From: an uncultured Oscillospiraceae bacterium
GTDB taxonomy: Bacteria > Bacillota > Clostridia > Oscillospirales > Oscillospiraceae
NCBI GenBank assembly: GCA_910579595.1
Contig: CAJTVM010000038.1
Span: 1-25,532, forward strand
Direction of reading: 5' to 3'
DNA length: 25,532 bases
The translations under genes and the position numbers were made by a program. The notes beneath the pieces are model-generated. The model was not told the DNA's origin, searched no databases, and saw only the letters and a list, made by a program, of their open reading frames with translations. Positions 1-6,619 of the stretch are shown here, in pieces (within the stretch, counting starts at the first letter, position 1; every line of letters starts with the position of its first letter).

Positions 1-113
1 AAAACGACAAAATTTCTTCGGCGTTTTCTTACAATTTCATATCGGCGTTGACACTTTGCTGCAGAAGGGGGGATTTTTGTGGAGTAGGATTCGATTTTAG
101 AATTTTCGTTCAC
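1..113 (-). CDS. Possible 5' part of a small mobile-element gene, cut by window edge
   Basis: A leftward frame is open from a GTG at 113 to the window edge and begins VNENSKIESYSTKIPP. An AGGAGG sequence lies at 113-118, but it abuts the GTG, so the spacing is poor and the true start may be a little further in. The frame follows the 73-residue membrane protein gene on the same strand. The opening resembles small hypothetical proteins of Firmicute prophages and integrative elements as I remember them; no function can be assigned. This is a tentative call based on the open frame, the ribosome site and the context. Confidence 0.35.
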   Translation of the reverse strand, partial: MNENSKIESYSTKIPPSAAKCQRRYEIVRKRRRNFVV

Positions 114-131
114 CTCCTTGTTGCCTGCGGC

Positions 132-353
132 CTAAAGCGCATTGCTCAAGATGTGACCAAGCACCATTCCGAAGATAATGAGAATCACCGTGCCAATGAA
201 ATCAAGACGGAAAAGGATAAGAAACACAGCTTCCGCCATGATTTTCTTGTAGCGGCGTTCACCGTCGCTCTGACCCTCTTTCTTGAGCACCTCCATGACG
301 TCGCTGAGTTCGCCCTGGAGCTTTTCCACTCGTTGCCTTAACGGGCTCTTCAT
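132..353 (-). CDS. Small single-pass membrane protein of the integrated element
   Basis: This encodes a 73-residue protein of unknown function. Residues 1-38 are charged and probably helical, with a short possible coiled coil around RVEKLQGELSDVMEVLKK. Residues 41-69 are one hydrophobic span. The ATG at 353 follows GGAGGTG at a good distance, which fixes the start. It lies in a leftward run with the 143-residue protein and the Cro-like regulator, consistent with co-transcription as the early block of a mobile element. The size and layout recall holin-like or small anchoring proteins, but nothing proves such a role. Confidence 0.6.
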   Translation of the reverse strand: MKSPLRQRVEKLQGELSDVMEVLKKEGQSDGERRYKKIMAEAVFLILFRLDFIGTVILIIFGMVLGHILSNAL

Positions 354-384
354 GCGCCCACCTCCTCCGCCAGCGGGGCGTTTT

Positions 385-816
385 TTAGAGTGGCTTTACA
401 ACAACACGCCGTTGAGAAATACCATCAATCCAAACTGATACGGAATAGGTCAGTTTCCCATCGGATTCCTTCGTTGCCTCAATATAGTCTTTTGCATAGA
501 GGTGCCGTTTTACCAGACGGGGCTGGAGGTTCCTATCCAAGCAAAACCGATTGAATTCGTTCGGCGTGAACAGGTATCCCCGGGCAGTCAACTCCCGGCC
601 CTCCGTCAGTTCACGAACAAATTCATCCGTGTCAATCAGCAGATTTTGACTGGTGAGGGTACTGTTTTCCATCAGTTCCTCCAACCCTTCCAAATCTACC
701 GATGCTTGGTGGAAAAGCTGAGTAATCATCGGCATCCGGGCCACCGGGGCCGTAGCGATGATCTTTGCGATGCGGATTGCGGAATCAATGCTCAAAGTAC
801 TTACTCGTTCAGACAT
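385..816 (-). CDS. Hypothetical protein of the integrated element
   Basis: The protein has 143 residues when started at the ATG at 816, which is preceded by AGGAGG eight bases upstream; an in-frame ATG at 855 has no such support. It is soluble, with no signal peptide or membrane span. Its N-terminal half (MSERVSTLSIDSAIRIAKII onward) looks helical. A central part contains YLFTPNEFNRFCLDRNL, and the C-terminus is beta-rich (YSVSVWIDGISQRRVVVKPL). The middle is reminiscent of small DNA-binding or anti-repressor-like phage proteins, but I do not recognise the family. It follows the Cro-like gene with a 35-bp gap, so the two are probably co-transcribed. Confidence 0.65.
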   Translation of the reverse strand: MSERVSTLSIDSAIRIAKIIATAPVARMPMITQLFHQASVDLEGLEELMENSTLTSQNLLIDTDEFVRELTEGRELTARGYLFTPNEFNRFCLDRNLQPRLVKRHLYAKDYIEATKESDGKLTYSVSVWIDGISQRRVVVKPL

Positions 817-851
817 AGGGTTTACCTCCTTGCCGCCTGGGGCGGCTTTTT

Positions 852-1070
852 TCATGCGCTGGACTGGTCAACGTCCCGCGCCGATTGGTCGGTCAGCATC
901 TCGTCCACTGTTATGCCAAAGAAGTCCGCCACCAGCTTGGCCGCGTTCACACTGGGAGACGATTTGCCCCACTTGTAAATGCTCCCGGTTCCGATGCCGA
1001 CCGCTTTCTCCAGTTCCGTGATGTTGGTTCCGTGTTCGCGGCACAAACGCTTGACGTTGTCTAAAATCAA
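852..1070 (-). CDS. Xre/Cro-family transcriptional regulator
   Basis: This is a 72-residue helix-turn-helix protein of the Xre/Cro type. The HTH lies around residues 16-58, with the recognition region GIGTGSIYKWGKSSPS and the tail LVADFFGITVDEML typical of the family. The start is a TTG at 1070 with AGGAGGT six bases upstream. There is no C-terminal dimerisation or protease domain, as in phage Cro proteins. It is divergent from a 107-residue Xre protein with a very similar HTH (GLGNGSINKWDRSSPS), and both face the operator cluster at 1099-1251. That arrangement resembles a Cro/CI switch. Which protein maintains the element and which induces it cannot be read from sequence. Confidence 0.85.
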   Translation of the reverse strand: MILDNVKRLCREHGTNITELEKAVGIGTGSIYKWGKSSPSVNAAKLVADFFGITVDEMLTDQSARDVDQSSA

Positions 1071-1098
1071 AATCTCACCTCCTACACCTTGACACCTA

Positions 1099-1251
1099 TT
1101 AGAAAATTTGCTAATATACTTTTGCTGAAGCCTTAGAAATTTTCTGATAAGTCCGCTATTTTAGGGGGGCTTGGTTTTTTGTTCCCTCAAGGCCCCCTAA
1201 GCTTATCAGAGAATTTTCTAAATGTCAAGCGATACTCAGAAAATTCTCTAA
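1099..1251. promoter_or_regulatory. Operator cluster between divergent Xre genes
   Basis: Four related near-palindromes lie between the divergent regulator genes: TTAGAAAATTTGCTAA (1099-1114), TTAGAAATTTTCTGA (1133-1147), TCAGAGAATTTTCTAA (1206-1221) and TCAGAAAATTCTCTAA (1236-1251). The half-site reads T(T/C)AG(A/C)(A/G)AA. One lies close to the leftward Xre start and two sit just upstream of the rightward one. These are probably binding sites for one or both flanking regulators. The promoters themselves are not clear; TATATT on the minus strand near 1115 is a weak -10 candidate. Confidence 0.7.
1133..1221. repeat. Long imperfect inverted repeat in the regulatory region
   Basis: The two inner operators form the outer arms of a larger dyad. 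TTAGAAATTTTCTGATAAG (1133-1151) pairs with CTTATCAGAGAATTTTCTAA (1202-1221). Inside it, TTTAGGGGGGCTTGG pairs with CAAGGCCCCCTAA around a T-rich loop. The G-rich inner stem is unlike the AT-rich operators. It may be a terminator-like barrier between divergent transcripts, or a DNA structure bound by the regulators. Confidence 0.6.
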
Positions 1252-1270
1252 ATTCTTTTGGGGTGCTTTT

Positions 1271-1594
1271 ATGGTTGAAACTATTAGGCGACTGTGCAAA
1301 GAACAGGGGAAAAGTCTTTTCTCATTAGAGCAGCAGTGCGGGCTGGGAAATGGTAGCATAAACAAATGGGACAGAAGTTCTCCGTCTGTTGCCAAGGTTA
1401 AGGTTGTAGCGGATGCCCTCGGTGTCTCTATGTCATATCTGATCGGAGAGCAAGAAAAAAAGCCCACCCCCGTTTCCGAGGATGGGCTTGATGAGCAGGA
1501 TCGGCAGCTCATGGAACTTATGAAGAAGCTGTCTGCGGATCAGAAGGCATTTCTTCTTGCGCAGCTGTTAACATTGACTGGGCAAGGCAAATAA
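1271..1594 (+). CDS. Xre-family repressor-like regulator
   Basis: This encodes a 107-residue helix-turn-helix protein. The HTH spans about residues 5-60, with GLGNGSINKWDRSSPS as the turn and recognition helix and VVADALGVSMSYLIGE closing the domain. A linker rich in E, K and P leads to a short helical tail (about residues 78-102, LMELMKKLSADQKAFLLAQL) that probably mediates dimerisation, as in small phage and ICE repressors. There is no RecA-dependent autoprotease domain. The ATG at 1271 has only a weak GGGG ribosome site. It is transcribed toward the SWIM protein and integrase and away from the Cro-like gene. Its 3' end overlaps a possible antisense gene at 1518-1661. Confidence 0.85.
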   Translation: MVETIRRLCKEQGKSLFSLEQQCGLGNGSINKWDRSSPSVAKVKVVADALGVSMSYLIGEQEKKPTPVSEDGLDEQDRQLMELMKKLSADQKAFLLAQLLTLTGQGK

Positions 1595-1661
1595 ACCCCT
1601 GTTTCTGCTCTGCATCCAGCTGGTGGAACAGAAGTAGGATTTGTGTATCGATGTCTGGCAT
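1518..1661 (-). CDS. Possible small helical protein antisense to the repressor 3' end
   Basis: A 47-residue frame starts at an ATG at 1661 with AAAGGA about eight bases upstream. It reads MPDIDTQILLLFHQLDAEQK and then a second helix. It overlaps the last 77 bp of the repressor gene on the opposite strand. Its helix LLFHQLDAEQKQGFICLAQ resembles the repressor's own tail ELMKKLSADQKAFLLAQLL. The resemblance and ribosome site argue for a real gene; the overlap and short length argue against it. If real, it could be a partner of the repressor tail. Confidence 0.4.
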   Translation of the reverse strand: MPDIDTQILLLFHQLDAEQKQGFICLAQSMLTAAQEEMPSDPQTASS

Positions 1662-1754
1662 GAGCGTTCCTTTCCACCCTGGCGTCAAGGTATGTATTTG
1701 CGCATAATGGATTATAGCACATTTTTTCGTCATTTACTGTTGTATTCAGTAGGA

Positions 1755-2570
1755 ATGCACCGAAATATCACAAAACCATGGAGGGGATTTCAAAATGGGA
1801 TAGCCATTTTTATTTTGCTTATGATAGTCATTGTGGTTTTCAGTATTAAACATATCGCAAAGCAGAAATCAGAGCACTCGGAACATATTCCTGACAATTC
1901 AGTTGATTCTCTAAATCCTCCTGCGGATTTTTCATTAGAAATGCGAGAGGAAATACAGAAAATTGCTAATTTCTGTGGCGTTCGTTATGTCACACAAGCA
2001 GATATCCAAAAGTTTACCATTCATAAGATTAGTGAAGATTTTTCAGCAATTCCGGGTTGGGATATCTGGGATTCTTCGATTCATGAAGCTTCGGGGCAGT
2101 ACGACCGTATGAGCCGTGCTACGCTGGATAAAGAAATCTCTGTATTGAGTTATGACCCTCAATACCGGCTTGCGAAAATCCAAGGGAAAACCGCTGTATA
2201 TCTGACAAGTTATAAGCGGTGCAGTTGCCCTGACTATCGTAAAAGGCGATTACCTTGCAAGCATATGTATGCTTTGGCAATGGAACTGGATGGCGATGTT
2301 GAAAGGTGCATTTTTGATTCTGAACATCCACCACTGTATGGATTAACTCTGGCTCTTGCTGGTCATCTTCCAAAAAGCAGTAATGGTGTAGGTGGAATTA
2401 GAGCGGAAATAACCGAACGTAGTGGTATATGGTCTGAGAAGATTGAGTGTGATAGTTCTGCTGTAGTCATGGGAACTGACCCATCTGCTGCCAGAGTAAG
2501 CCGTGCTGAGGGATTTGACATGGATGTTTTGTCGCCCGAGCTAATCAAAAATATCTTTACTGCTAAATGA
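1755..2570 (+). CDS. Membrane-anchored SWIM zinc-finger protein
   Basis: The protein has about 271 residues from the ATG at 1755; ATG 1707 and an upstream TTG at 1641 are alternatives, and none has a convincing ribosome site. One membrane span lies near the N-terminus (about residues 13-32, GIAIFILLMIVIVVFSI), followed by a hydrophilic region. A SWIM zinc finger, CxCxnCxH, is complete: CSCPDYRKRRLPCKH at about residues 156-170. SWIM domains bind DNA or proteins in transposases, SNF2 ATPases and other contexts. A SWIM domain behind a membrane anchor is unusual. The gene ends 15 bp before the integrase, so the two probably share a transcript. Its role in the element is unknown. Confidence 0.75.
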   Translation: MHRNITKPWRGFQNGIAIFILLMIVIVVFSIKHIAKQKSEHSEHIPDNSVDSLNPPADFSLEMREEIQKIANFCGVRYVTQADIQKFTIHKISEDFSAIPGWDIWDSSIHEASGQYDRMSRATLDKEISVLSYDPQYRLAKIQGKTAVYLTSYKRCSCPDYRKRRLPCKHMYALAMELDGDVERCIFDSEHPPLYGLTLALAGHLPKSSNGVGGIRAEITERSGIWSEKIECDSSAVVMGTDPSAARVSRAEGFDMDVLSPELIKNIFTAK

Positions 2571-2585
2571 TCGGAGAGGACATCA

Positions 2586-3773
2586 ATGGCTCGACCGAAA
2601 AAGCCTGCGTATGAATATGTGGAACGGCTAAAACTGTATCGAAAGCGAATCAAAGGCCCTGATGGTAAGTACATTGCAATCTATGGAAAAACACCAGATG
2701 AGCTAACAGAGAAGCTTGCTGGGGTCCAGCGGGAAATTGAGGAGGAGGTCTACCATCGGGAGAACCCCACCGTGAAGGAGTACGCTGAGAAGTGGCTCGC
2801 CATGCACGGATCCCACGTCCGCACTACCACTCTGGTGGACTACACCTCCAAGGTCAAAATCTATGTTATTGAACCGCTGGGGGACAAGTACATGGCCGAG
2901 GTCACCCCGGACGATGTGAAGATGGCCATCAACAAGGCCGCTGCACAGTCCGCCTCCATTTACCGTGGGGTGCAGATGCTTTACAAAATGATTTTCGGTT
3001 CTGCAGTGGAAAGCCGTATCATAGATGAGTCGCCCTGCAAAAATCTGAACCCCCGCGGCGGGAAGGCTCCGAAAGAAAAGACAGCTCTCACAAATGAACA
3101 GGTCACCACCCTGCTGGATGCGGTTCGTGGCCTGCCCCCGTACCCCTTTATCATGCTCTGCCTTTACTCCGGCCTGCGCCGGGAGGAGGCCCTTGCCCTC
3201 CAGTGGGATAGTGTTTTCCTGGAAGGGGATGCCCCACACATCGCCGTTTGCCGGGCCTGGCACGTAGAGCACAACAGGCCGGTCATCTTGACCGACCTGA
3301 AGACGAAGGCGGCAAAGCGGATGATCCCGATCCCACCGCAGCTGGTGGAATGCTTGAAGGCCGTCAAGGAGAAATCTGCCTCGGATTTTGTGATTTCCAA
3401 CCGGGACGGCGGAGCCCTCTCGGAAACACAGTGGCGCCGGGTGTGGGGCTATGTGCGCACCCGCACCGTCAGGGAGCGGACTTATTACCGCTACGTCAAC
3501 GGCCAAAAGATCCCGCACACTGTTACCCCCGTTCTGGGGGAGCGGGCCGCCCACAACAACAACGTGGTGTACAGCATCGACTTTGAGGTAACCCCCCACC
3601 AGCTCCGGCACACCTACATCACTAATCTGCTACTTGCTGGCGTAGATGTTAAAACCGTTCAGTATTTGGCCGGACATGAGCACGCCAAAATCACTCTGGA
3701 CATCTATGCCCATCTGACGTATAACAGGCCAGAGGATTTGGCTGACAAGGTTAACCGCGCATTTTCGGGTTAA
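2586..3773 (+). CDS. int: Tyrosine site-specific recombinase (integrase)
   Basis: This is a complete 395-residue phage/ICE-type integrase. An arm-binding-like N-terminus (residues 1-55, with YRKRIKGPDGKYIAIYGKT) precedes a SAM-like core-binding domain (about 60-160) and the catalytic domain (about 168-390). Catalytic residues are visible: R198 in SGLRREEALALQW, a lysine at 239 or 241 in TDLKTKAAKR, H338 and R341 in HQLRHTYI, H364 in LAGHEHAKITLDIYAH and the nucleophile Y374. The length is normal for the family. The start ATG follows GGAGAGG. The gene lies 69 bp from the rpsI fragment, which fits an integrase encoded next to its own att site, so it is very likely the enzyme that made this insertion. 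Confidence 0.96.
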   Translation: MARPKKPAYEYVERLKLYRKRIKGPDGKYIAIYGKTPDELTEKLAGVQREIEEEVYHRENPTVKEYAEKWLAMHGSHVRTTTLVDYTSKVKIYVIEPLGDKYMAEVTPDDVKMAINKAAAQSASIYRGVQMLYKMIFGSAVESRIIDESPCKNLNPRGGKAPKEKTALTNEQVTTLLDAVRGLPPYPFIMLCLYSGLRREEALALQWDSVFLEGDAPHIAVCRAWHVEHNRPVILTDLKTKAAKRMIPIPPQLVECLKAVKEKSASDFVISNRDGGALSETQWRRVWGYVRTRTVRERTYYRYVNGQKIPHTVTPVLGERAAHNNNVVYSIDFEVTPHQLRHTYITNLLLAGVDVKTVQYLAGHEHAKITLDIYAHLTYNRPEDLADKVNRAFSG

Positions 3774-3842
3774 ATCTGAGGTTTAAATTGATACAGAACA
3801 CCTATAGCCATTGGAAATCAACGGTTTTTATCTGGCGGGTGC

Positions 3843-3896
3843 AAGAAGTACGGCCTCAAGGCCGCCCGCCGCGCACCTCAGTTCTCCAAGCGCTGA
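3843..3896 (+). pseudogene. rpsI: rpsI 3' fragment (ribosomal protein S9 C-terminus) at the element attachment site
   Basis: Reading rightward, these bases encode KKYGLKAARRAPQFSKR and a TGA. This is the conserved C-terminus of bacterial ribosomal protein S9, whose tail reaches the ribosomal P site. No S9 coding sequence precedes it; homology stops at about 3842, and the integrase gene lies 69 bp upstream. This is the hallmark of an att site made by integration into the 3' end of a conserved gene, where the element supplies a replacement end for the intact copy. Integration into rpsI 3' ends is known for some Firmicute elements. The exact crossover point within the fragment cannot be fixed from one end. 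Confidence 0.9.
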
Positions 3897-3912
3897 GTTT
3901 TCGACCCTTTTC

Positions 3913-3943
3913 AAAGTGCCGCCCAAATGGGCGGCACTTTTTT
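3913..3943 (+). terminator. rpsI rho-independent terminator
   Basis: The stem AAAGTGCCGCCC/GGGCGGCACTTT has an AAAT loop and is followed by a T-run. It lies 17 bp after the S9 stop codon and is probably the native terminator of the ribosomal operon, separated from its gene by the integrated element. Confidence 0.9.
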
Positions 3944-3983
3944 ATCCCTTTTCCGACAGGGCTTCCCTTCCCCGTTTACCAAA

Positions 3984-4013
3984 ACGGCCCTGCGGCAAAA
4001 ACCGCAGGGCCGT
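3984..4013 (-). terminator. Terminator of the peptide transporter operon
   Basis: The 12-bp stem ACGGCCCTGCGG/CCGCAGGGCCGT encloses a six-base loop. On the minus strand it is followed by TTTT. It lies about 30 bp after the ApbE-like gene and converges on the rpsI terminator. Confidence 0.85.
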
Positions 4014-4043
4014 CATTGCTTAAACTTTCCCGGACGCTGCCTC

Positions 4044-5312
4044 TCAGTCTGTCAGCAGGGAGTAGCACACGCCGCCCCCCTCATAGAGATTGGCAATTTC
4101 CAAATCAGGCTCCGTACCCAAGACGTTCCTGCCCTCACAGCGGATGGACTGGATGCCAACCCCCGCCAGAGCCTCCAGCGCCTGGACATCCAGCGTGTCC
4201 GACACATAGATGGGGGCCGCCTGAAGGGCGATTTCCGCACAGCTCAACGTCTGCGAATAACAGACCAGGTCATGGGCCGCGCTCCTGCACAGGCCGTCCG
4301 CCGGATCCAGATAACTGCTGCGCACGGATCCGTCCTCAAGCTGGTAGCTCCAATAGCGGTCCATATCGTTCATGGGATAATCCCGCAAATAGACGATGCT
4401 CATGGGACCCCGGTAGGTCATTTCCCCCACCGGATAGATGACTCCGTCCACCCTGTCGAACAGGTTCTGGCTGTAGGGCACCTCACGATCGTCCAGGTTG
4501 CGGCTGAAGCCGTTGCCGCTGGAAATGGAACCATGCGTGTACCCGTTCTCCACCATAATCTCGGCAATCGCATCCACAATAAACGCGTTTTTCAGCCAGC
4601 CAAAGTCCAGAAAGCGTTCTATCCCCTCCTGCTGGGCATAGGCCAGATATTCCTCCGACACGGAAAGGCACACCCGGTTGCCCCCCAGCAGGCGCAGTTC
4701 GATGGCCTGGGGATCCCGGGCAAAGGCGGCTGCAGCTGCAAATTCCGCCCGGATCTCATTGTTGAGAAAGGGGTCATACTCCACGAGCTGGCTGTCGTCG
4801 GTGCAATAAAACAGCCCGCCGTAGTGGGCGTATACCGGCCCCAGGTAAACCGTGCGGTCGCCACAGCGCTGCACACTTTCAAACGCCCTGTACAGGATAT
4901 CGTCCACCGTAACCGTTTCGTTGGGGTGCTGGCTGACATACCACAGATTGGTCACGCCAGTAAAGCTCTCCTCCGTATGGAACAGCTGGTACAGCTTCCG
5001 GCAGGCGTCGGTATACAGGGTGGTCACCGCACTGTTCTCCGCCGAGGGGGAACCCTCCGCAGCGCCCAGCTCATAGTGGAACACAAGCTCGCTGCCGCAG
5101 TTCGGCCCCTCGGCAAGGCTGGCCTCAATGGTCTGCCAGCCAACCTCCGGCGCCAGCATCTGGCTGACGGCATATGTCAGCGCAATCCCGCCGATCACCA
5201 GCGCGACTGCCGCCGCAATCAACCGCCGCGTCAAATTTTCCCCGGACAGCTGGATTTTTTCCACCGGCCTGGGGCGTGCCCTGTCCCGGTTATCCCTTGC
5301 AGTACGCCCCAA
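4044..5312 (-). CDS. Membrane-anchored ApbE-like protein, probably non-catalytic
   Basis: The protein has 422 residues: a basic cytoplasmic N-terminus, one membrane span (about 30-50) and an extracytoplasmic domain. Its C-terminal two thirds follow the ApbE (FAD:protein FMN transferase) layout. FLDFGWLKNAFIVDAIAEIM (234-253) matches the DLGGIAKGYAVD block, YTHGSISSGNGF the GGN block, and SSYLDPADG the HHIIDPxTG block. Key residues are absent: the histidines before DP are R-S-S, and the metal-binding D/T pair near the C-terminus reads SCAEIALQAA. It may therefore bind flavin or act structurally rather than transfer FMN. The TTG start at 5312 is two bases from the oppF stop, suggesting translational coupling; a GTG 16 codons in is an alternative. 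It is the last gene of the transporter operon. Confidence 0.7.
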   Translation of the reverse strand: MGRTARDNRDRARPRPVEKIQLSGENLTRRLIAAAVALVIGGIALTYAVSQMLAPEVGWQTIEASLAEGPNCGSELVFHYELGAAEGSPSAENSAVTTLYTDACRKLYQLFHTEESFTGVTNLWYVSQHPNETVTVDDILYRAFESVQRCGDRTVYLGPVYAHYGGLFYCTDDSQLVEYDPFLNNEIRAEFAAAAAFARDPQAIELRLLGGNRVCLSVSEEYLAYAQQEGIERFLDFGWLKNAFIVDAIAEIMVENGYTHGSISSGNGFSRNLDDREVPYSQNLFDRVDGVIYPVGEMTYRGPMSIVYLRDYPMNDMDRYWSYQLEDGSVRSSYLDPADGLCRSAAHDLVCYSQTLSCAEIALQAAPIYVSDTLDVQALEALAGVGIQSIRCEGRNVLGTEPDLEIANLYEGGGVCYSLLTD

Positions 5313-5314
5313 GC

Positions 5315-6619
5315 CTAAATCACCGCCAGGACGATCAGCAACACGAAGATGACCAAAATCACCGCCAGGAAAATGAACCCTGCAATTGCGCCGCCCTTAC
5401 ATGCCTTATAGTTGCGGATATGGTTGTGTTTTCGGAACAATACTGCCCCGATCAGGCCCAGAATGGGCAGCAGGAAGGAGAAAATCCGGTACCAGACGCT
5501 GCCGGTATCCCGGGCGGGGTGCGCCAAGATCTCCGCCTCGGCAACGGCGGAGAATTCATCATCTTCCCTTTTTTCCTCCGGGGTGTTGGGATCCCGGATG
5601 GTAATGGGCTTCACCGGCACACCGGCGTCCCGGATGGCCTTGTATTCCTCGATTTCCTTTTTGTTGCCATACACGTAGTGGTCGTGTCCGATGCACACGA
5701 ACTCCGGCTTATCCTCCGAATAGTCGTGGATGGACGGATCATAGGTGTACAGCACCTTGTTTTTCTCCAGCTCCGGATCGGGGATGGGGATGGCGGAGAT
5801 CAGGGAGTGGGTGTAGGGGTGCAGGGGGAAATTGAACAGCTCGTCCGCCTCGGCCACCTCCACGATACGGCCCTTGTAGATAACGCCGATGCGGTCAGAG
5901 ATGAAACGCACCACCGACAGGTCGTGGGCAATGAACAGGTAGGTCAGCTGCTTTTCCTCCTGGAACTTCTTCATCAGGTTGAGCACCTGGGCGCGGATGG
6001 ACACGTCCAAGGCGGAGATGGGCTCGTCCGCCACCACCAGCTCCGGCTCCATGACCATGGCCCGGGCAATGCCGATACGCTGGCGCTGGCCGCCGGAGAA
6101 CTCATGGGGATAGCGGGTCAGGTGCTCGGGGAGCAGGCCCACTTCCTCAATCATGGTTTCCACCTTGTGCACGCGGTCAGCCTCGTTTTCAAACAGGTGG
6201 AAGTTGTAAAGGCCCTCGGAGATGATGTAATCCACGGTGGCGCGCTCGTTCAGCGACGCCGCCGGATCCTGGAACACCATCTGGATGTTGCGGATAACCT
6301 CGCGGTCCAGGGCGCGGGGGATCTTGCCGGAAATGCGCACACCCTTATACAGGATCTCACCGGCGGCCAGGGGATTGACCCGGATTACAGCCCGGCCCAC
6401 GGTGGTCTTGCCGGATCCGGACTCGCCCACCAGGGAGAAGGTCTCCCCCTTGTAGATATCAAAGGACGCATCCTGGACAGCGCGCACCGCGCTGTCCCCC
6501 TTGCCAAAGGTGATATCTACGTTTTTCAGCGACAGCAGGATTTCCCTGCCGTTTTCATCCAACGGGCCATGCGCCGGCAGCGTGGAGGCCCGGACCTCAT
6601 TTGCTTTTTCTTGACTCAC
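5315..6619 (-). CDS. oppF: Peptide ABC transporter ATPase (OppF type) with C-terminal membrane hairpin
   Basis: This ABC ATPase has about 434 residues. Walker A GESGSGKT (about 65-72), Q-loop VFQDP, signature SGGQRQRIGIARA (about 175), Walker B LVVADEP and the H-loop FIAHD are all intact. The family-typical C-terminal region HPYTHSLISAIP follows. Beyond about residue 370 comes an unusual extension with two hydrophobic spans, SFLLPILGLIGAVLF and a span in the last 23 residues, separated by a basic loop (RKHNHIRNYKACK). The start is placed at the GTG at 6619, which has GGAGG eight bases upstream. An upstream TTG would place that ribosome site inside the coding sequence. It overlaps oppD by 23 bp and powers uptake together with OppD. 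Confidence 0.92.
   Translation of the reverse strand: MSQEKANEVRASTLPAHGPLDENGREILLSLKNVDITFGKGDSAVRAVQDASFDIYKGETFSLVGESGSGKTTVGRAVIRVNPLAAGEILYKGVRISGKIPRALDREVIRNIQMVFQDPAASLNERATVDYIISEGLYNFHLFENEADRVHKVETMIEEVGLLPEHLTRYPHEFSGGQRQRIGIARAMVMEPELVVADEPISALDVSIRAQVLNLMKKFQEEKQLTYLFIAHDLSVVRFISDRIGVIYKGRIVEVAEADELFNFPLHPYTHSLISAIPIPDPELEKNKVLYTYDPSIHDYSEDKPEFVCIGHDHYVYGNKKEIEEYKAIRDAGVPVKPITIRDPNTPEEKREDDEFSAVAEAEILAHPARDTGSVWYRIFSFLLPILGLIGAVLFRKHNHIRNYKACKGGAIAGFIFLAVILVIFVLLIVLAVI

Larger units (their letters stand above)
1..3842. mobile_element. End of an integrative element (prophage or ICE) inserted in rpsI
   Basis: The segment from the left window edge to the rpsI fragment holds small early genes, a Cro/CI-like switch, a SWIM protein and a tyrosine recombinase pointing outward toward the junction. 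The chromosomal junction is marked by an rpsI 3' end starting at 3843. No structural phage or conjugation genes are visible, so the type of element cannot be decided. The other end lies outside the window. Confidence 0.8.

Noticed and set aside
48..341. Rightward 97-codon frame at the left edge
   Set aside because: It is opposite the 73-residue membrane protein gene, which has a good ribosome site; the rightward frame has none.
3788..5318. Rightward frames crossing the rpsI fragment and the ApbE-like gene
   Set aside because: They read through the rpsI stop in other frames and across two terminators; they are shadows of the leftward gene.
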